Shown: positions 52,987 to 60,762 of the stretch, piece after piece | How the letters are laid out: each line of letters begins with the position of its first letter | Numbering within the stretch: position 1 is the first letter of the stretch | Assembly: GCA_965221785.1 (NCBI GenBank) | Contig: CBDCSR010000002.1 | Coordinates: 372,001-436,000 of the forward strand | DNA from: BD2-11 sp965221785 | Lineage (GTDB): Bacteria; Gemmatimonadota; Gemmatimonadetes; Longimicrobiales; Gaopeijiaceae | Reading direction: 5' to 3' | DNA: 64,000 nt | Program-made: the position numbers and the translations under genes | Notes under the pieces: model-generated | What the model saw: only the letters and a program-made list of their open reading frames with translations | Told to the model about the DNA's origin: nothing | The model's database searches: none

Positions 52987-53544
52987 TCAGAAGCGCAGCA
53001 AGGTGGTGACCGCGGGCTGGCCCGGCTGGATGACGATGATGTAGAGCCGGTCGTACTCCATGTGGTCGATGGGACCGTGGGGCTCGCCCCCGAGCGCCTC
53101 CGCCAGGCGAGGCGTGGTATCGCTGTGGCCCGAGACCAGGTGACGCCCGGGGACCGCGCGGATCGTCTCCGCGAGCTCCTCCAGCTCTCCGGGGCTGTAG
53201 ATGGCGATCTCCACCCCGTCGTCCTCGGCGATGGGACGTGCCGTATCGAGCGTCCGCGTGAGGTTGGTGGAATGGACGTGGGTGAAATCCACGTCCGCCA
53301 CGAGCGCGCGCAGCCTCTCGACGCGTTCCCGTCCGACGTCGTTCAACGGCGAGTTGGGGCTGTCGTCGAGCCGCTCGGCGTGGCGGACCAGGAAGACGGT
53401 CACGGCGTCGTCCGCGACCGGGGCGGCGGCCTGTGCCCCCACCGGCGCCGCGACCGCCGCCACGCCGGCCGCCAGGGCAACCAGCGCGCTTACGTCTACG
53501 CGCCCGCGGAATCGGGGCATTCGCGATCGAGTCATGGGGATCAT
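52987..53544 (-). CDS. exported histidine phosphatase family protein
   Basis: 185 residues. The N-terminal hydrophobic stretch VSALVALAAGVAAVAAPVGA is a signal peptide. VTVFLVRHAERLDDSPNSPL contains the RHAE catalytic motif, and a second histidine lies in LVSGHSDTTP, so the two catalytic histidines of the phosphoglycerate-mutase/SixA branch are present. It is probably a small periplasmic phosphatase of unknown substrate. The ATG overlaps the cupin stop (ATGA), and the gene may run on into the GcvT operon 20 bases downstream. Confidence 0.85.
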   Translation of the reverse strand: MIPMTRSRMPRFRGRVDVSALVALAAGVAAVAAPVGAQAAAPVADDAVTVFLVRHAERLDDSPNSPLNDVGRERVERLRALVADVDFTHVHSTNLTRTLDTARPIAEDDGVEIAIYSPGELEELAETIRAVPGRHLVSGHSDTTPRLAEALGGEPHGPIDHMEYDRLYIIVIQPGQPAVTTLLRF

Positions 53545-54056
53545 TTCAGCGCGACCAGCTGATCGGGGTCGACGCGCACCACGATGTAGGTGATCGCCTC
53601 GGTGATCTCGCTGAACCCGTGCGGTGAGTTGGTCGGGATGATCACCATGTCGCCGGGCCCGATGTCGCGGCTCTGTCCACCCGCGATGCCGCCAAGGGTG
53701 CTCGGGCCGGTCAGCGTGCGGACCGTGTTGCCCTCCGGATCGAGCGGACGCGCGTCGGTGAGCTCGCCCCCGGTCACCAGCGTGCCCCGCCCCGACACAA
53801 CATAGTAGACCTCGGTCTGGTTGTGGTGCTGGATCGCCCCCAGCGAGGTGGTGGGCGGCCGGTGTACCAGCCCGACCCCGACATTGTGGCCGCCCGCATC
53901 AATGTGGCGGATCTGCTGGTCGCTCACCCGGTCCTCGGGGGCGTTCGCGATGGTGGCGAGAATGTCGTCCGCGGTGATGTGGGTGGCGGCCTGATTCTCC
54001 TGGGCCGCGGCCCAGATCATACCGACGGCCAGCGCGGCGGCGAGCAGCTTCGACAT
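53541..54056 (-). CDS. exported cupin-domain protein
   Basis: 171 residues with a signal peptide ending near QENQA. The cupin motif begins at IQHHNQTEVYYVVSGRGTLV, with the His-x-Asn/Glu metal ligands and following strand, and the second motif is VIIPTNSPHGFSEI. It thus probably binds a metal in the periplasm. Small exported cupins of this sort have no settled function. It may open the transcription unit that continues through the phosphatase and the GcvT series. The gap of 117 bases to the methyltransferase gene shows nothing distinct. Confidence 0.8.
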   Translation of the reverse strand: MSKLLAAALAVGMIWAAAQENQAATHITADDILATIANAPEDRVSDQQIRHIDAGGHNVGVGLVHRPPTTSLGAIQHHNQTEVYYVVSGRGTLVTGGELTDARPLDPEGNTVRTLTGPSTLGGIAGGQSRDIGPGDMVIIPTNSPHGFSEITEAITYIVVRVDPDQLVALK

Positions 54057-54173
54057 GGGTGCCTCCGGTCTTCAGTGTGGTCTTGTCCGGGCGGGCCAAT
54101 ACTAGGACATGGCGTGTGGTCCGGTCCACCGGATGCGGGAAGCCGGGTCGAGGAACTCGCAGGATTGGCCAGG

Positions 54174-54674
54174 CTAGGGCCCGGCGTTCCGCAGGGGTGC
54201 CAGGGCGGCGTCCTCGACCCGTATTCGCAGGAGCACGGCAAGTGTGACGAGGAACCCCATGATTGCCGCGATGCGCCATGCTCCAAAGATCATGGGAACC
54301 GACACGACCTCGCCCACGACGAGTGCGTAGTTCGGGTGCCGCATGAAGCGGTAGGGCCCCCGCACCACCAGCGGCGCGCCGGGAACCGTGATGACGCGCA
54401 CGGTCCAGTACTCGCCCAGGCTCAGCATGACCCAGGCCCGGAATGCCTGCAGCAGCAGATAGACCCCGATCCACCACAGGCTCGGGGACGTGCCGGGGTC
54501 GATGAACACGGCCATCGCCACGAACCAGGCAACGTACAGCGCGACGAAGAGCGGAAGATGCCAGCACCCGACCTCTTCGCCACCCCGGGCCAGGAGCCGC
54601 GCCGAGTTGCGCCGGGAAAGCGCGATGTAGCCCAGATGCTGAAGGGCCACGATGAGCAGGATCAGATGGGTCAT
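54174..54674 (-). CDS. isoprenylcysteine carboxyl methyltransferase-like membrane methyltransferase
   Basis: 166 residues with four or five membrane segments. GPYRFMRHPNYALVVGEVV is the ICMT-type SAM-binding motif, after WWIGVYLLLQAFRAWVMLSL. The start overlaps the type III PKS stop (ATGA), the arrangement of phenolic-lipid loci such as srsAB of Streptomyces, where an ICMT-like protein O-methylates alkylresorcinols. The same role here is likely but not shown. No flavoprotein hydroxylase follows. Confidence 0.85.
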   Translation of the reverse strand: MTHLILLIVALQHLGYIALSRRNSARLLARGGEEVGCWHLPLFVALYVAWFVAMAVFIDPGTSPSLWWIGVYLLLQAFRAWVMLSLGEYWTVRVITVPGAPLVVRGPYRFMRHPNYALVVGEVVSVPMIFGAWRIAAIMGFLVTLAVLLRIRVEDAALAPLRNAGP

Positions 54675-55729
54675 GCCTCGATCAGCATCATCGCGGCGGT
54701 GAATCCCGGACCGAGCGAAGTGAGCAGGATGCGGCCCGTGGCGCCCGCTTGCAGGGCGCGTTCCAGGACGAACAAGGCCGTGGGCGCGGACATGTTTCCG
54801 TGACGGCGAAGGATCTCCCGGGAATGGATCAGGGCATCCGGGGGCAGGTCGAGCGCCTCCTCCAGGGCGTCGAGAACCCGCGCTCCGCCGGGGTGCGCGG
54901 CGTACACGTCGATCTGGCCCAGCGAGAGGTCGCGGGACTGGAGGAAACCCTCGACCGCGCTGCGAAAGCGCCGCCGGACGATGTCCGGGATGCTGCGCGA
55001 GAACAAGACACCGAACTCACCCGCTTCGCCGAAGTCCCAACCCATGACATCCAGGGAGCCGGGCCAGGTGTACTCGCCCCAGTCCCGGACCGCCGGCCCC
55101 CGGCCGGACGTGCTCAGCACCGCGCCAGCGGCCCCGTCTCCGAAGAGCGCGGCCGCGACGACGTTGCTCTTCGACGCGTCGTCCTTCTGGAATGTGAGCG
55201 TGCACAGTTCGACGGTGAGGAACAGGACGTTCAGTTCGGGTTCGGCCCGGCACATCGCCCCGGCACGGGCCAGCCCCAGCACTCCGCCCGCGCAGCCGAG
55301 ACCGAAGATCGGCAGGCGCCGGATGTCCGGCGGCAGGCGCAGGCGATCGATGAGCAATGCGTCCAGGGTGGGGGTCGCCAGGCCCGTGCTGGACACCACG
55401 ACCAGTCCGCCCACCTCCCCCGGCTCCAGCCCGGCCTGGTCGAGACATCGTGCGGCGACCTCTTCCAGGATCGCCAGCGAACACTCGATGTAGGCGTCGT
55501 TGCGTTCGGAGAAGGTGCGCGGCTGGCGATACCAGTCCAGCGGCATGGAGATCTGGCGGGAATCGATTCCGGCGTTCGCGTACACCCGCGCCATGCGGTC
55601 GAAGTTGGCAAACGAGTGCGAAAAGAACTCGTAGCCGAGGGGCACCAGCTCTTCCTGCCGGTACGGGTGCGGCGCGTGTCCGCTGGCCAGGGAGTTGAGG
55701 CGAACGGCGTTGTCGTGTGGCGGCATCAC
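54671..55729 (-). CDS. type III polyketide synthase (chalcone/stilbene synthase family)
   Basis: 352 residues. The triad is Cys 146 in FGLGCAGGVLG, His 279 in YAAHPGG and Asn 312 in RRHGNMSAPT. FGDGAAGAVLST is the conserved late motif. Type III PKSs extend acyl-CoA starters with malonyl-CoA without ACPs. Partnered with the ICMT-like methyltransferase, the probable product is an alkylresorcinol or alkylpyrone lipid placed in the membrane. The starter cannot be deduced. The next gene upstream lies seven bases before its ATG. Confidence 0.92.
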   Translation of the reverse strand: MMPPHDNAVRLNSLASGHAPHPYRQEELVPLGYEFFSHSFANFDRMARVYANAGIDSRQISMPLDWYRQPRTFSERNDAYIECSLAILEEVAARCLDQAGLEPGEVGGLVVVSSTGLATPTLDALLIDRLRLPPDIRRLPIFGLGCAGGVLGLARAGAMCRAEPELNVLFLTVELCTLTFQKDDASKSNVVAAALFGDGAAGAVLSTSGRGPAVRDWGEYTWPGSLDVMGWDFGEAGEFGVLFSRSIPDIVRRRFRSAVEGFLQSRDLSLGQIDVYAAHPGGARVLDALEEALDLPPDALIHSREILRRHGNMSAPTALFVLERALQAGATGRILLTSLGPGFTAAMMLIEA

Positions 55730-55736
55730 TCTCCCC

Positions 55737-56705
55737 TCACCCGCCCGGCCTCCGCAACCTCCGCTTGATCTCCGGGTCGACGCGCGTGCCGTACATGGTG
55801 ATGCCGGACAGGCGCGAGAAGTAGTCGTAGGCCGCGGCCGACACCGCCTCCACGACCGCCCCGCCGTCGCCGCCGTAGTTGGACATCACCGAGATGACGT
55901 AGGGGCGGTCGGGCACATCCACGAGGCCCCAGACGGTGGAGACTCCGGTGATCCCGCCCGGCTTGAAGGCGATGGGAACGTTGCGGGGCACCGGGTTGCG
56001 GATCGGTCCGCCCTTGAAGATCTCGAGGATCTCGCGCACTCGCGCGCAGCCGGCCTCCCCCATCGGCAGGTCGCAGCTCGCGATCCGCTCCATGATCAGC
56101 GCGGCGTCCCGAGGCGTGGACAGGTTCTCGTTGCCGCGCGCCGACTCCTCCGGCCGGATCATCTTGCGCTGCAGGAGGGTGTGATCCGCCCCGAGCGAAG
56201 TCGAGAGCGCATTCACCTCGTCCATGCCCATCTCGTCGATAAGCACGTTGGTCCCGGTGTTGTCCGAGTACACGATCATGTAGATCGCATAGTCCTCGAG
56301 AGAAAGCGACGTCCCACCGTCCGTCAGGTGAAGCAGCACGCCGCTCCCTCCGGTGCGCACCTCGTCGGTCATGGCGATGCGGCGGCGGAGCAACCCGGGC
56401 TCCTCCTCCGCCCGTCGGAAGAGCTCCAGCAGAATCGGGATCTTGATGGCGCTCGCCTGCGGGAAGAGGAGCTCGTCGTTCACCCGGAAGCGATCCCCCG
56501 AGGTGAGATCGATGATATGCACGCCCGCGATGCCCTCATAGTCATCGACGATGCCTTCCAGCTCCGCCTGCAGCTTGCCGCGCAGAAGGGCGAGATGCTC
56601 CTCCTGGGCGGAGACCGGGGTGGTGAGGGAGAGGAAGAGCGCGGAGACGGCAAGGCCGAGGGCCATGCGGCAGGTGAGGATACGGTACGGCGGCAAAGGC
56701 GTCAT
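55737..56705 (-). CDS. exported serine hydrolase, class A beta-lactamase-like
   Basis: 322 residues from ATG 56705, four bases behind AGGAGG. The signal ends in PVSAQ. SAIK at 85-88, YSDN at about 146-149 (the SDN loop) and KPGGITG (KTG-box position) are present. The Glu of the omega loop may be in ARGNENLSTPRD. Real class A enzymes have KTG rather than KPG, and many relatives with this pattern are esterases or unknown. Resistance is therefore not claimed. It is followed at seven bases by the type III PKS. Confidence 0.82.
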   Translation of the reverse strand: MTPLPPYRILTCRMALGLAVSALFLSLTTPVSAQEEHLALLRGKLQAELEGIVDDYEGIAGVHIIDLTSGDRFRVNDELLFPQASAIKIPILLELFRRAEEEPGLLRRRIAMTDEVRTGGSGVLLHLTDGGTSLSLEDYAIYMIVYSDNTGTNVLIDEMGMDEVNALSTSLGADHTLLQRKMIRPEESARGNENLSTPRDAALIMERIASCDLPMGEAGCARVREILEIFKGGPIRNPVPRNVPIAFKPGGITGVSTVWGLVDVPDRPYVISVMSNYGGDGGAVVEAVSAAAYDYFSRLSGITMYGTRVDPEIKRRLRRPGG

Positions 56706-56802
56706 GGTCCCTCCTGATGATGTGCTTCTTGCTGATGACGACGCGGCGGTGGCGACTCCGGGCAGCATCGGGTGACGACCAGGACTCGGCCGCGCCAGCT
56801 TC

Positions 56803-57975
56803 TCAGATGCGCATCGCCGAGAAGACCGCCCGGTGCGCGGCCACGATGCGTTCCAGCGCCTCCCGGTTGGGCTCGAGCGACCACTCGCCGCGCTCGGAGG
56901 TTCCGCCCAGCACGATTCCGTCGCTGCGCGGCTGCATGTGGATGCCGAGGCCGCCGCCGGAAACGGGGGCTCCGCCGAAGGTGCCGTAGTTCACTTCCGG
57001 CTGCGGAATCAGCACGGTGAGCTGTCCCTTGAGGGGGACCATCGTGCGGTCGCCGAAGAGGTCGCGCGCTCCGAGCCCGGTGCAGTTGACGACGATCGAC
57101 TCGTCCAGCTCCACCAGTTCGCGGGGCTCCGCGAACGTGCGGATGACGATGCGCCCTCCGAAGTCGACGAAGTCCCGGACCAGGGCGTCGAGGTAGACCG
57201 TAGGCTCGATGCGCATCTGGGTGCGCTGGTTCGCGTAGCGGGTCGCAAACGGATGTTCCCCCGGCCCGAGCAGCCTCGTGCCCGTACGCAGATGCGACGG
57301 AAGCAGCGGCTCGCGCCCCTCTCCGCCACCGCCGCGTGGGCGCGGCTCGTTGTCTCCGAGCGCGTAGCTGTGAATCCATGACACGCCGTATCCCCGCCCC
57401 ACCATCAACTGCAGCTGCCGGTAGGAGATCTCCGCGGCCTCGCGGAACTGCGCGTTCCACGCGGGCGTGCGCAGGTCATTGTCGATGAGCCCCGAGGTGG
57501 GGGTGAACCCCGCGAACGACATGTTCGAGGTCGTGTTCGGGGGTACATCCATGGTGTAGATGGTCACGTCGAAGCCCCGCCGCTGCAGCTGGCGCGCTGC
57601 CGTGAGCCCCGCGGCCCCGCAGCCGATGACGGCGGCCCGGCGGCTTTCGTGCTCCAGGGCCATTTCCGCAGCCATCGCCCCCGTGCCCCAGGAGAGCGAC
57701 ATCCCCGCTCCGCCGTGCCCGTAGTTGTGGATCACGGTGGTCTCGTCCAGCCGCTCGGCGCGCAGCAGGAAGCCCGCCGGGCGATGAGGGCGGAGGCCCA
57801 CAGTCGTGCGGATGATGCGGTCCGGGTCTACGCGCACCGGCGCGAGCCGCAACGGCGGCCGACCCGGTGCCGAGGAGCGCGCCGCGCACGCACCCAGGCC
57901 GCTCCCGAGCAGGCCCAGGCCACCGATCTTCAGCAGCGTTCGTCGGTCGATCATCGCTCCGTCCCATTCTTCCAT
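56803..57975 (-). CDS. Tat lipoprotein, D-amino-acid-oxidase-like, circularly permuted
   Basis: 390 residues. DRRTLLKIGGLGLLGSGLGAC is a Tat signal with lipobox (Cys 30). Next comes GLRPHRP at 60-66 and HNYGHGGAGMSLSWGTG at 83-99, motifs that end ordinary D-amino-acid oxidases. The FAD-binding AAVIGCGAAGLTAARQL at 114-130, normally first, follows. The chain ends with LGGTSERGEW and AAHRAVFSAMRI, the segment that normally runs into GLRPxRP. This is a circular permutation of the DAO fold. The enzyme probably oxidises D-amino acids or related amines outside the cytoplasm. Start ATG 57975 is chosen; ATG 57954 is possible. Confidence 0.82.
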   Translation of the reverse strand: MEEWDGAMIDRRTLLKIGGLGLLGSGLGACAARSSAPGRPPLRLAPVRVDPDRIIRTTVGLRPHRPAGFLLRAERLDETTVIHNYGHGGAGMSLSWGTGAMAAEMALEHESRRAAVIGCGAAGLTAARQLQRRGFDVTIYTMDVPPNTTSNMSFAGFTPTSGLIDNDLRTPAWNAQFREAAEISYRQLQLMVGRGYGVSWIHSYALGDNEPRPRGGGGEGREPLLPSHLRTGTRLLGPGEHPFATRYANQRTQMRIEPTVYLDALVRDFVDFGGRIVIRTFAEPRELVELDESIVVNCTGLGARDLFGDRTMVPLKGQLTVLIPQPEVNYGTFGGAPVSGGGLGIHMQPRSDGIVLGGTSERGEWSLEPNREALERIVAAHRAVFSAMRI

Positions 57976-58046
57976 GGCAGACGCCTTCGCCGATTCCCCA
58001 TCTTGGATGCCTCGCCAGCGACGAGCAACCTTTGAACGCATCGAGG

Positions 58047-58075
58047 TTGATATGCGTACCCGTACACGGTACACT
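58047..58075 (+). promoter_or_regulatory. higBA promoter and inverted-repeat operator
   Basis: TTGATA (58047-58052), a 17-base spacer and TACACT (58070-58075) form a sigma-70-like promoter. GTACC (58056-58060) and GGTAC (58068-58072) make an inverted repeat over it, a likely HigA operator. Transcription would begin at or just after the TTG start of higB, so the message would be nearly leaderless, or the real promoter lies a little upstream. Confidence 0.45.
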
Positions 58076-58077
58076 CA

Positions 58078-58389
58078 TTGATTCGTACATTTCGGCACCG
58101 GGGCCTCAAGCGGTTGTACGGTCGCGCGGATGCGAGCAGAGTCCCGCCGGATCAACGAGAACGGATCGAGATCGCGATCTCGTACCTGGATGTGGCCAGC
58201 ATCCCATCCGACCTCGATCTACCGGGCTACAGGCTGCATCCGTTGACGGGCGCGCTCGCTGGATTCTGGAGCATCTCCATCACCCGGAATTGGAGAATCG
58301 TTCTCCGGATGCATGCCGGTGACGCATACGATGTCGACCTGGTCGACTACCATTGCCGCAACGTGGGAGACGATATCCGATGGCGATGA
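58078..58389 (+). CDS. higB: HigB-like type II toxin (RelE/ParE superfamily)
   Basis: 103 residues from TTG 58078. IRTFRHRGLKRLYGRADASR at the start, LHPLTGALAGFWSISITRNW and WRIVLRMHAGDAYDVDLVDY near the end match HigB toxins of the RelE fold, which cleave mRNA on the ribosome. The antitoxin gene overlaps its last ten bases. The TTG gives the normal HigB beginning, and no other start is near. The pair is a host-inhibition-type addiction module. Confidence 0.92.
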   Translation: MIRTFRHRGLKRLYGRADASRVPPDQRERIEIAISYLDVASIPSDLDLPGYRLHPLTGALAGFWSISITRNWRIVLRMHAGDAYDVDLVDYHCRNVGDDIRWR

Positions 58390-58697
58390 GACATCCTCCC
58401 CATCCGGGCCGCAGCATCAGGATTACCTGTCTCGATCCGGCGGGCTTGAGCGTCACCGACGCGGCGAGAGTGCTGGGCGTAGCGCGGCACACGCTCTCAC
58501 GCCTGTTGAACGGCCACGCGGGGATTTCGGCGGAGATGGCGATTCGGCTGGAAAAGGCAGGCTGGTCCAACGCGGAGTTCTGGATGAGCCTTCAGGCGGC
58601 CTACGACCTCGCCAGGGCGCGGGAGCGTGAGGACCGGATCCGGGTCGACCTCGAACCGCTACGCCCGCGCCTCGACGAGCAGCAGGCGGTCGGCTGA
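58380..58697 (+). CDS. higA: HigA-family antitoxin
   Basis: 105 residues from ATG 58380 (ATG 58386, giving an ATGA overlap, is an alternative). HPPHPGRSIRITCLDPAGLS is the HigA N-terminal signature, and VTDAARVLGVARHTLSRLLN with GISAEMAIRLEKAGWSN forms the helix-turn-helix. It binds and neutralises HigB and represses the operon at the inverted repeat. Length is normal. A hairpin spans its stop codon and the end of the convergent next gene. Confidence 0.92.
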   Translation: MAMRHPPHPGRSIRITCLDPAGLSVTDAARVLGVARHTLSRLLNGHAGISAEMAIRLEKAGWSNAEFWMSLQAAYDLARAREREDRIRVDLEPLRPRLDEQQAVG

Positions 58698-58716
58698 CTC
58701 CGGAGCGACTCAGCCG
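58691..58716. terminator. hairpin between convergent higA and downstream gene
   Basis: CGGCTGA (58691-58697) pairs perfectly with TCAGCCG (58710-58716), with CTCCGGAG nested in the 12-base loop. It covers both stop codons of the convergent genes. No T-run follows on either strand, so it may be a weak bidirectional stop or only a hairpin. Confidence 0.35.
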
Positions 58717-59312
58717 GGCAGGACGAAGCTCACCGCCCGGTCCACATCACGGATGTCCACCACCGCGCCGTCGGTGAAGTCGATCACGATGCGCCACAGC
58801 TGCATCCCGCCCTCGACCGTGATCGGCTCCAGCCACACGCGCTCGATCCAGCGCACCCGCAGCAGGGCATCCTCCAGGGCGGCGAGCTGAAGGTCGGTCT
58901 CGGGCCCCGCGTCCATGTAGTAGTTGACGGTCTCCACATCGAAGGGGTGGTTGATGCGCCAGCGGTTGAGCGCCTGGTTGACCGTCACCCAGTCCGCGCC
59001 CGTGTCGATGAGGTGCTGGGCGTGGAAGCGAAGCAGCATGTCGTTGTGCTTGGGATTCTGCGCCAGCGCCTCCTCCAGGAAGCGCTCGTAGGCTTCGACA
59101 TCGCCTGCGGCCAGCGACTGCATCCCCTGCAGGAGCTCGGTGTCGGCCTCATCGGGCGTGGCCCGTACCAGCACCTCCGTGAGTGCCCGCCCCTCCTCGG
59201 AGAACCAGCCCGGGGGCTCGGAGCCGCGCGAAAGCCACCACTCGCGTCCGCCCACGACGAGGCACAAGCCGTAGATGACCAGCAGAATCCGGTACTTCTG
59301 ATACCAGGGCAT
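58710..59312 (-). CDS. membrane-anchored protein of unknown function, partner of the upstream membrane protein
   Basis: 200 residues. One N-terminal helix (YRILLVIYGLCLVVGGREWW) is followed by a soluble part with tetratricopeptide-like helices: LQGMQSLAAGDVEAYERFLE and EALAQNPKHNDMLLRFHAQH. The C-terminal strands include LWRIVIDFTDGAVVDIRDVD. Its gene follows the histidine-rich membrane protein by 72 bases, so the two are probably co-transcribed. No family name is recognised. A role as an assembly or accessory subunit is a guess. Confidence 0.65.
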   Translation of the reverse strand: MPWYQKYRILLVIYGLCLVVGGREWWLSRGSEPPGWFSEEGRALTEVLVRATPDEADTELLQGMQSLAAGDVEAYERFLEEALAQNPKHNDMLLRFHAQHLIDTGADWVTVNQALNRWRINHPFDVETVNYYMDAGPETDLQLAALEDALLRVRWIERVWLEPITVEGGMQLWRIVIDFTDGAVVDIRDVDRAVSFVLPG

Positions 59313-59384
59313 CCTACGACCTCACTTCCGGCGCCGCATCCCGCAACCTCCAGTGCATCATTCCACTACCTCCGGCGCCTCATC

Positions 59385-60500
59385 CTACAACCCCTTCTGC
59401 ACACTCTTGTCGCGCACCTTCCAGATGAAGGAATCCACGTAATAGTGGGTCAGCGCATACGCCGCGATCAGCGTCTCCGCGAACAGCGCATAACTCGCCG
59501 CGTAGTCGAGTCCCGCGATGTTGAAGTTCTGGATCGCGGCGTAGGGCGCGAAGTTGACCACCCCGAACCCGAACTCGTCGAGCGGCCGGTTGATCATCAG
59601 CTGCACCACGATGGCGTAGGCGCCCCCGCCCAGCAGGAACCACTTCAACTTGCCCTTGCCCGCGAGCCTGCTCCACAGGCCGGGCTTCGACACCCTCGAC
59701 TCGGCCTTCCGGCGCATGAAGACGTAGACCATCACCATGTACTGGACCCCGTGCATGATCCGGTGGGCCACGTTGTAGATGAGGATGGAGTTGGTGTGCC
59801 AGGCCGCGAAGTACCACAGGAAATAGCTCGCGGCGATGAACACGTACTTAATCGGGTTGATGCGCCCGCCGTTCTGCACCAGGCGCCACAGGTGCACCGT
59901 GTAGCACGCCAGGTAGATGCCCATCGCAAGCCAGGCGACCTGCTGCAGGGTCTCGACGAAGCCCGCCGAGATGGGAATCTGCATGCGGTGCAGCTCGCGG
60001 ATCCACAGGTGCCTGAACATGGGCGCCTGGATGAACATGTTCAGGTACAGCGTCCAGTGCAGCGCCAGGTCCCAGCGGCCGGTGGAGGGCGTGCCCGCGC
60101 CCGCCTTGAAGTCGTAGATGCGGCTGAAGCCGTGCTGCTGCATGATGCTGTGCTGATGGTCCCAGGCCGTGACCATGAGCAGCAGGGTGATCGGCGCCCA
60201 GGTGAGTCCCGCGGCGGTGAGCCCGAAGATGACGATGGGCCCGAGGACGAGCCGGTCCTTGAAGCGCGCCCACTCCTCCGGCATGCCGTAGCTGCGCACC
60301 CAGCCCGCATAGTGGTGCGGCACCGTGATCCACAGGTTGACCGAGGCCACCACGACGTAGGGCAGCCACATCTGGAATCCCAGGGCGATCGCCACCGCCA
60401 GGAAGGGCAGCCCCAGGAACCAGACCAGGTCGAGGCGCGGGTTGAGGATGTAGCCGGTGCGGAAGGGGGATTCGCCCAACCGGTTGCCATGTGTGGTCAT
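59385..60500 (-). CDS. polytopic membrane protein rich in conserved-looking histidines
   Basis: 371 residues with about eight to nine membrane segments (LVWFLGLPFLAVAIALGFQM, YVVVASVNLWI, VLGPIVIFGLTAAGLTW, and others). Histidines cluster near membrane borders: TVPHHYAGWVRSYG, WDHQHSIMQQHGF, YNVAHRIMHGVQY and LTHYYVDSFIWKV. That pattern recalls metal-dependent membrane oxygenases or desaturases, weakly Brp/Blh-like. The function is not established. The C-terminal HYYVDSFIWK motif resembles one seen in uncharacterised membrane proteins. Confidence 0.7.
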   Translation of the reverse strand: MTTHGNRLGESPFRTGYILNPRLDLVWFLGLPFLAVAIALGFQMWLPYVVVASVNLWITVPHHYAGWVRSYGMPEEWARFKDRLVLGPIVIFGLTAAGLTWAPITLLLMVTAWDHQHSIMQQHGFSRIYDFKAGAGTPSTGRWDLALHWTLYLNMFIQAPMFRHLWIRELHRMQIPISAGFVETLQQVAWLAMGIYLACYTVHLWRLVQNGGRINPIKYVFIAASYFLWYFAAWHTNSILIYNVAHRIMHGVQYMVMVYVFMRRKAESRVSKPGLWSRLAGKGKLKWFLLGGGAYAIVVQLMINRPLDEFGFGVVNFAPYAAIQNFNIAGLDYAASYALFAETLIAAYALTHYYVDSFIWKVRDKSVQKGL

Positions 60501-60762
60501 ACCTGATCCGTCCGGCGAGTGTCCGGGGGGACGAGGTGGCCGCGCACACCCTGCCAGCCCACCTCGCGAGCCAAAGCTCGCCAGCCTGCGGGACGGAGGT
60601 CAAGACGCCCCGGCCGTCCCCGGCCCTGTTACGCAATCGGCGCTGGAAGAACGCGTCCGTGATGACCGGAGAACCGGGGGCGGCGTAGTACGAAGTCCTC
60701 CCTTATGCGCTCCTGATGCAGGAGGCCGTCGTCTCCTTGATCCAACCATCAGGAGGTTCCAA

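Noticed and set aside
55737..56705. Antibiotic resistance beta-lactamase
   Set aside because: SxxK and SDN are present, but the KTG box is KPG, and many exported relatives are not lactamases; no resistance claim is supported.
59320..59395. Two imperfect copies of a CCTCCGGCGCC-containing stretch between the membrane protein genes
   Set aside because: Only about 20 bases similar and within GC-rich sequence; probably a small local duplication without function.
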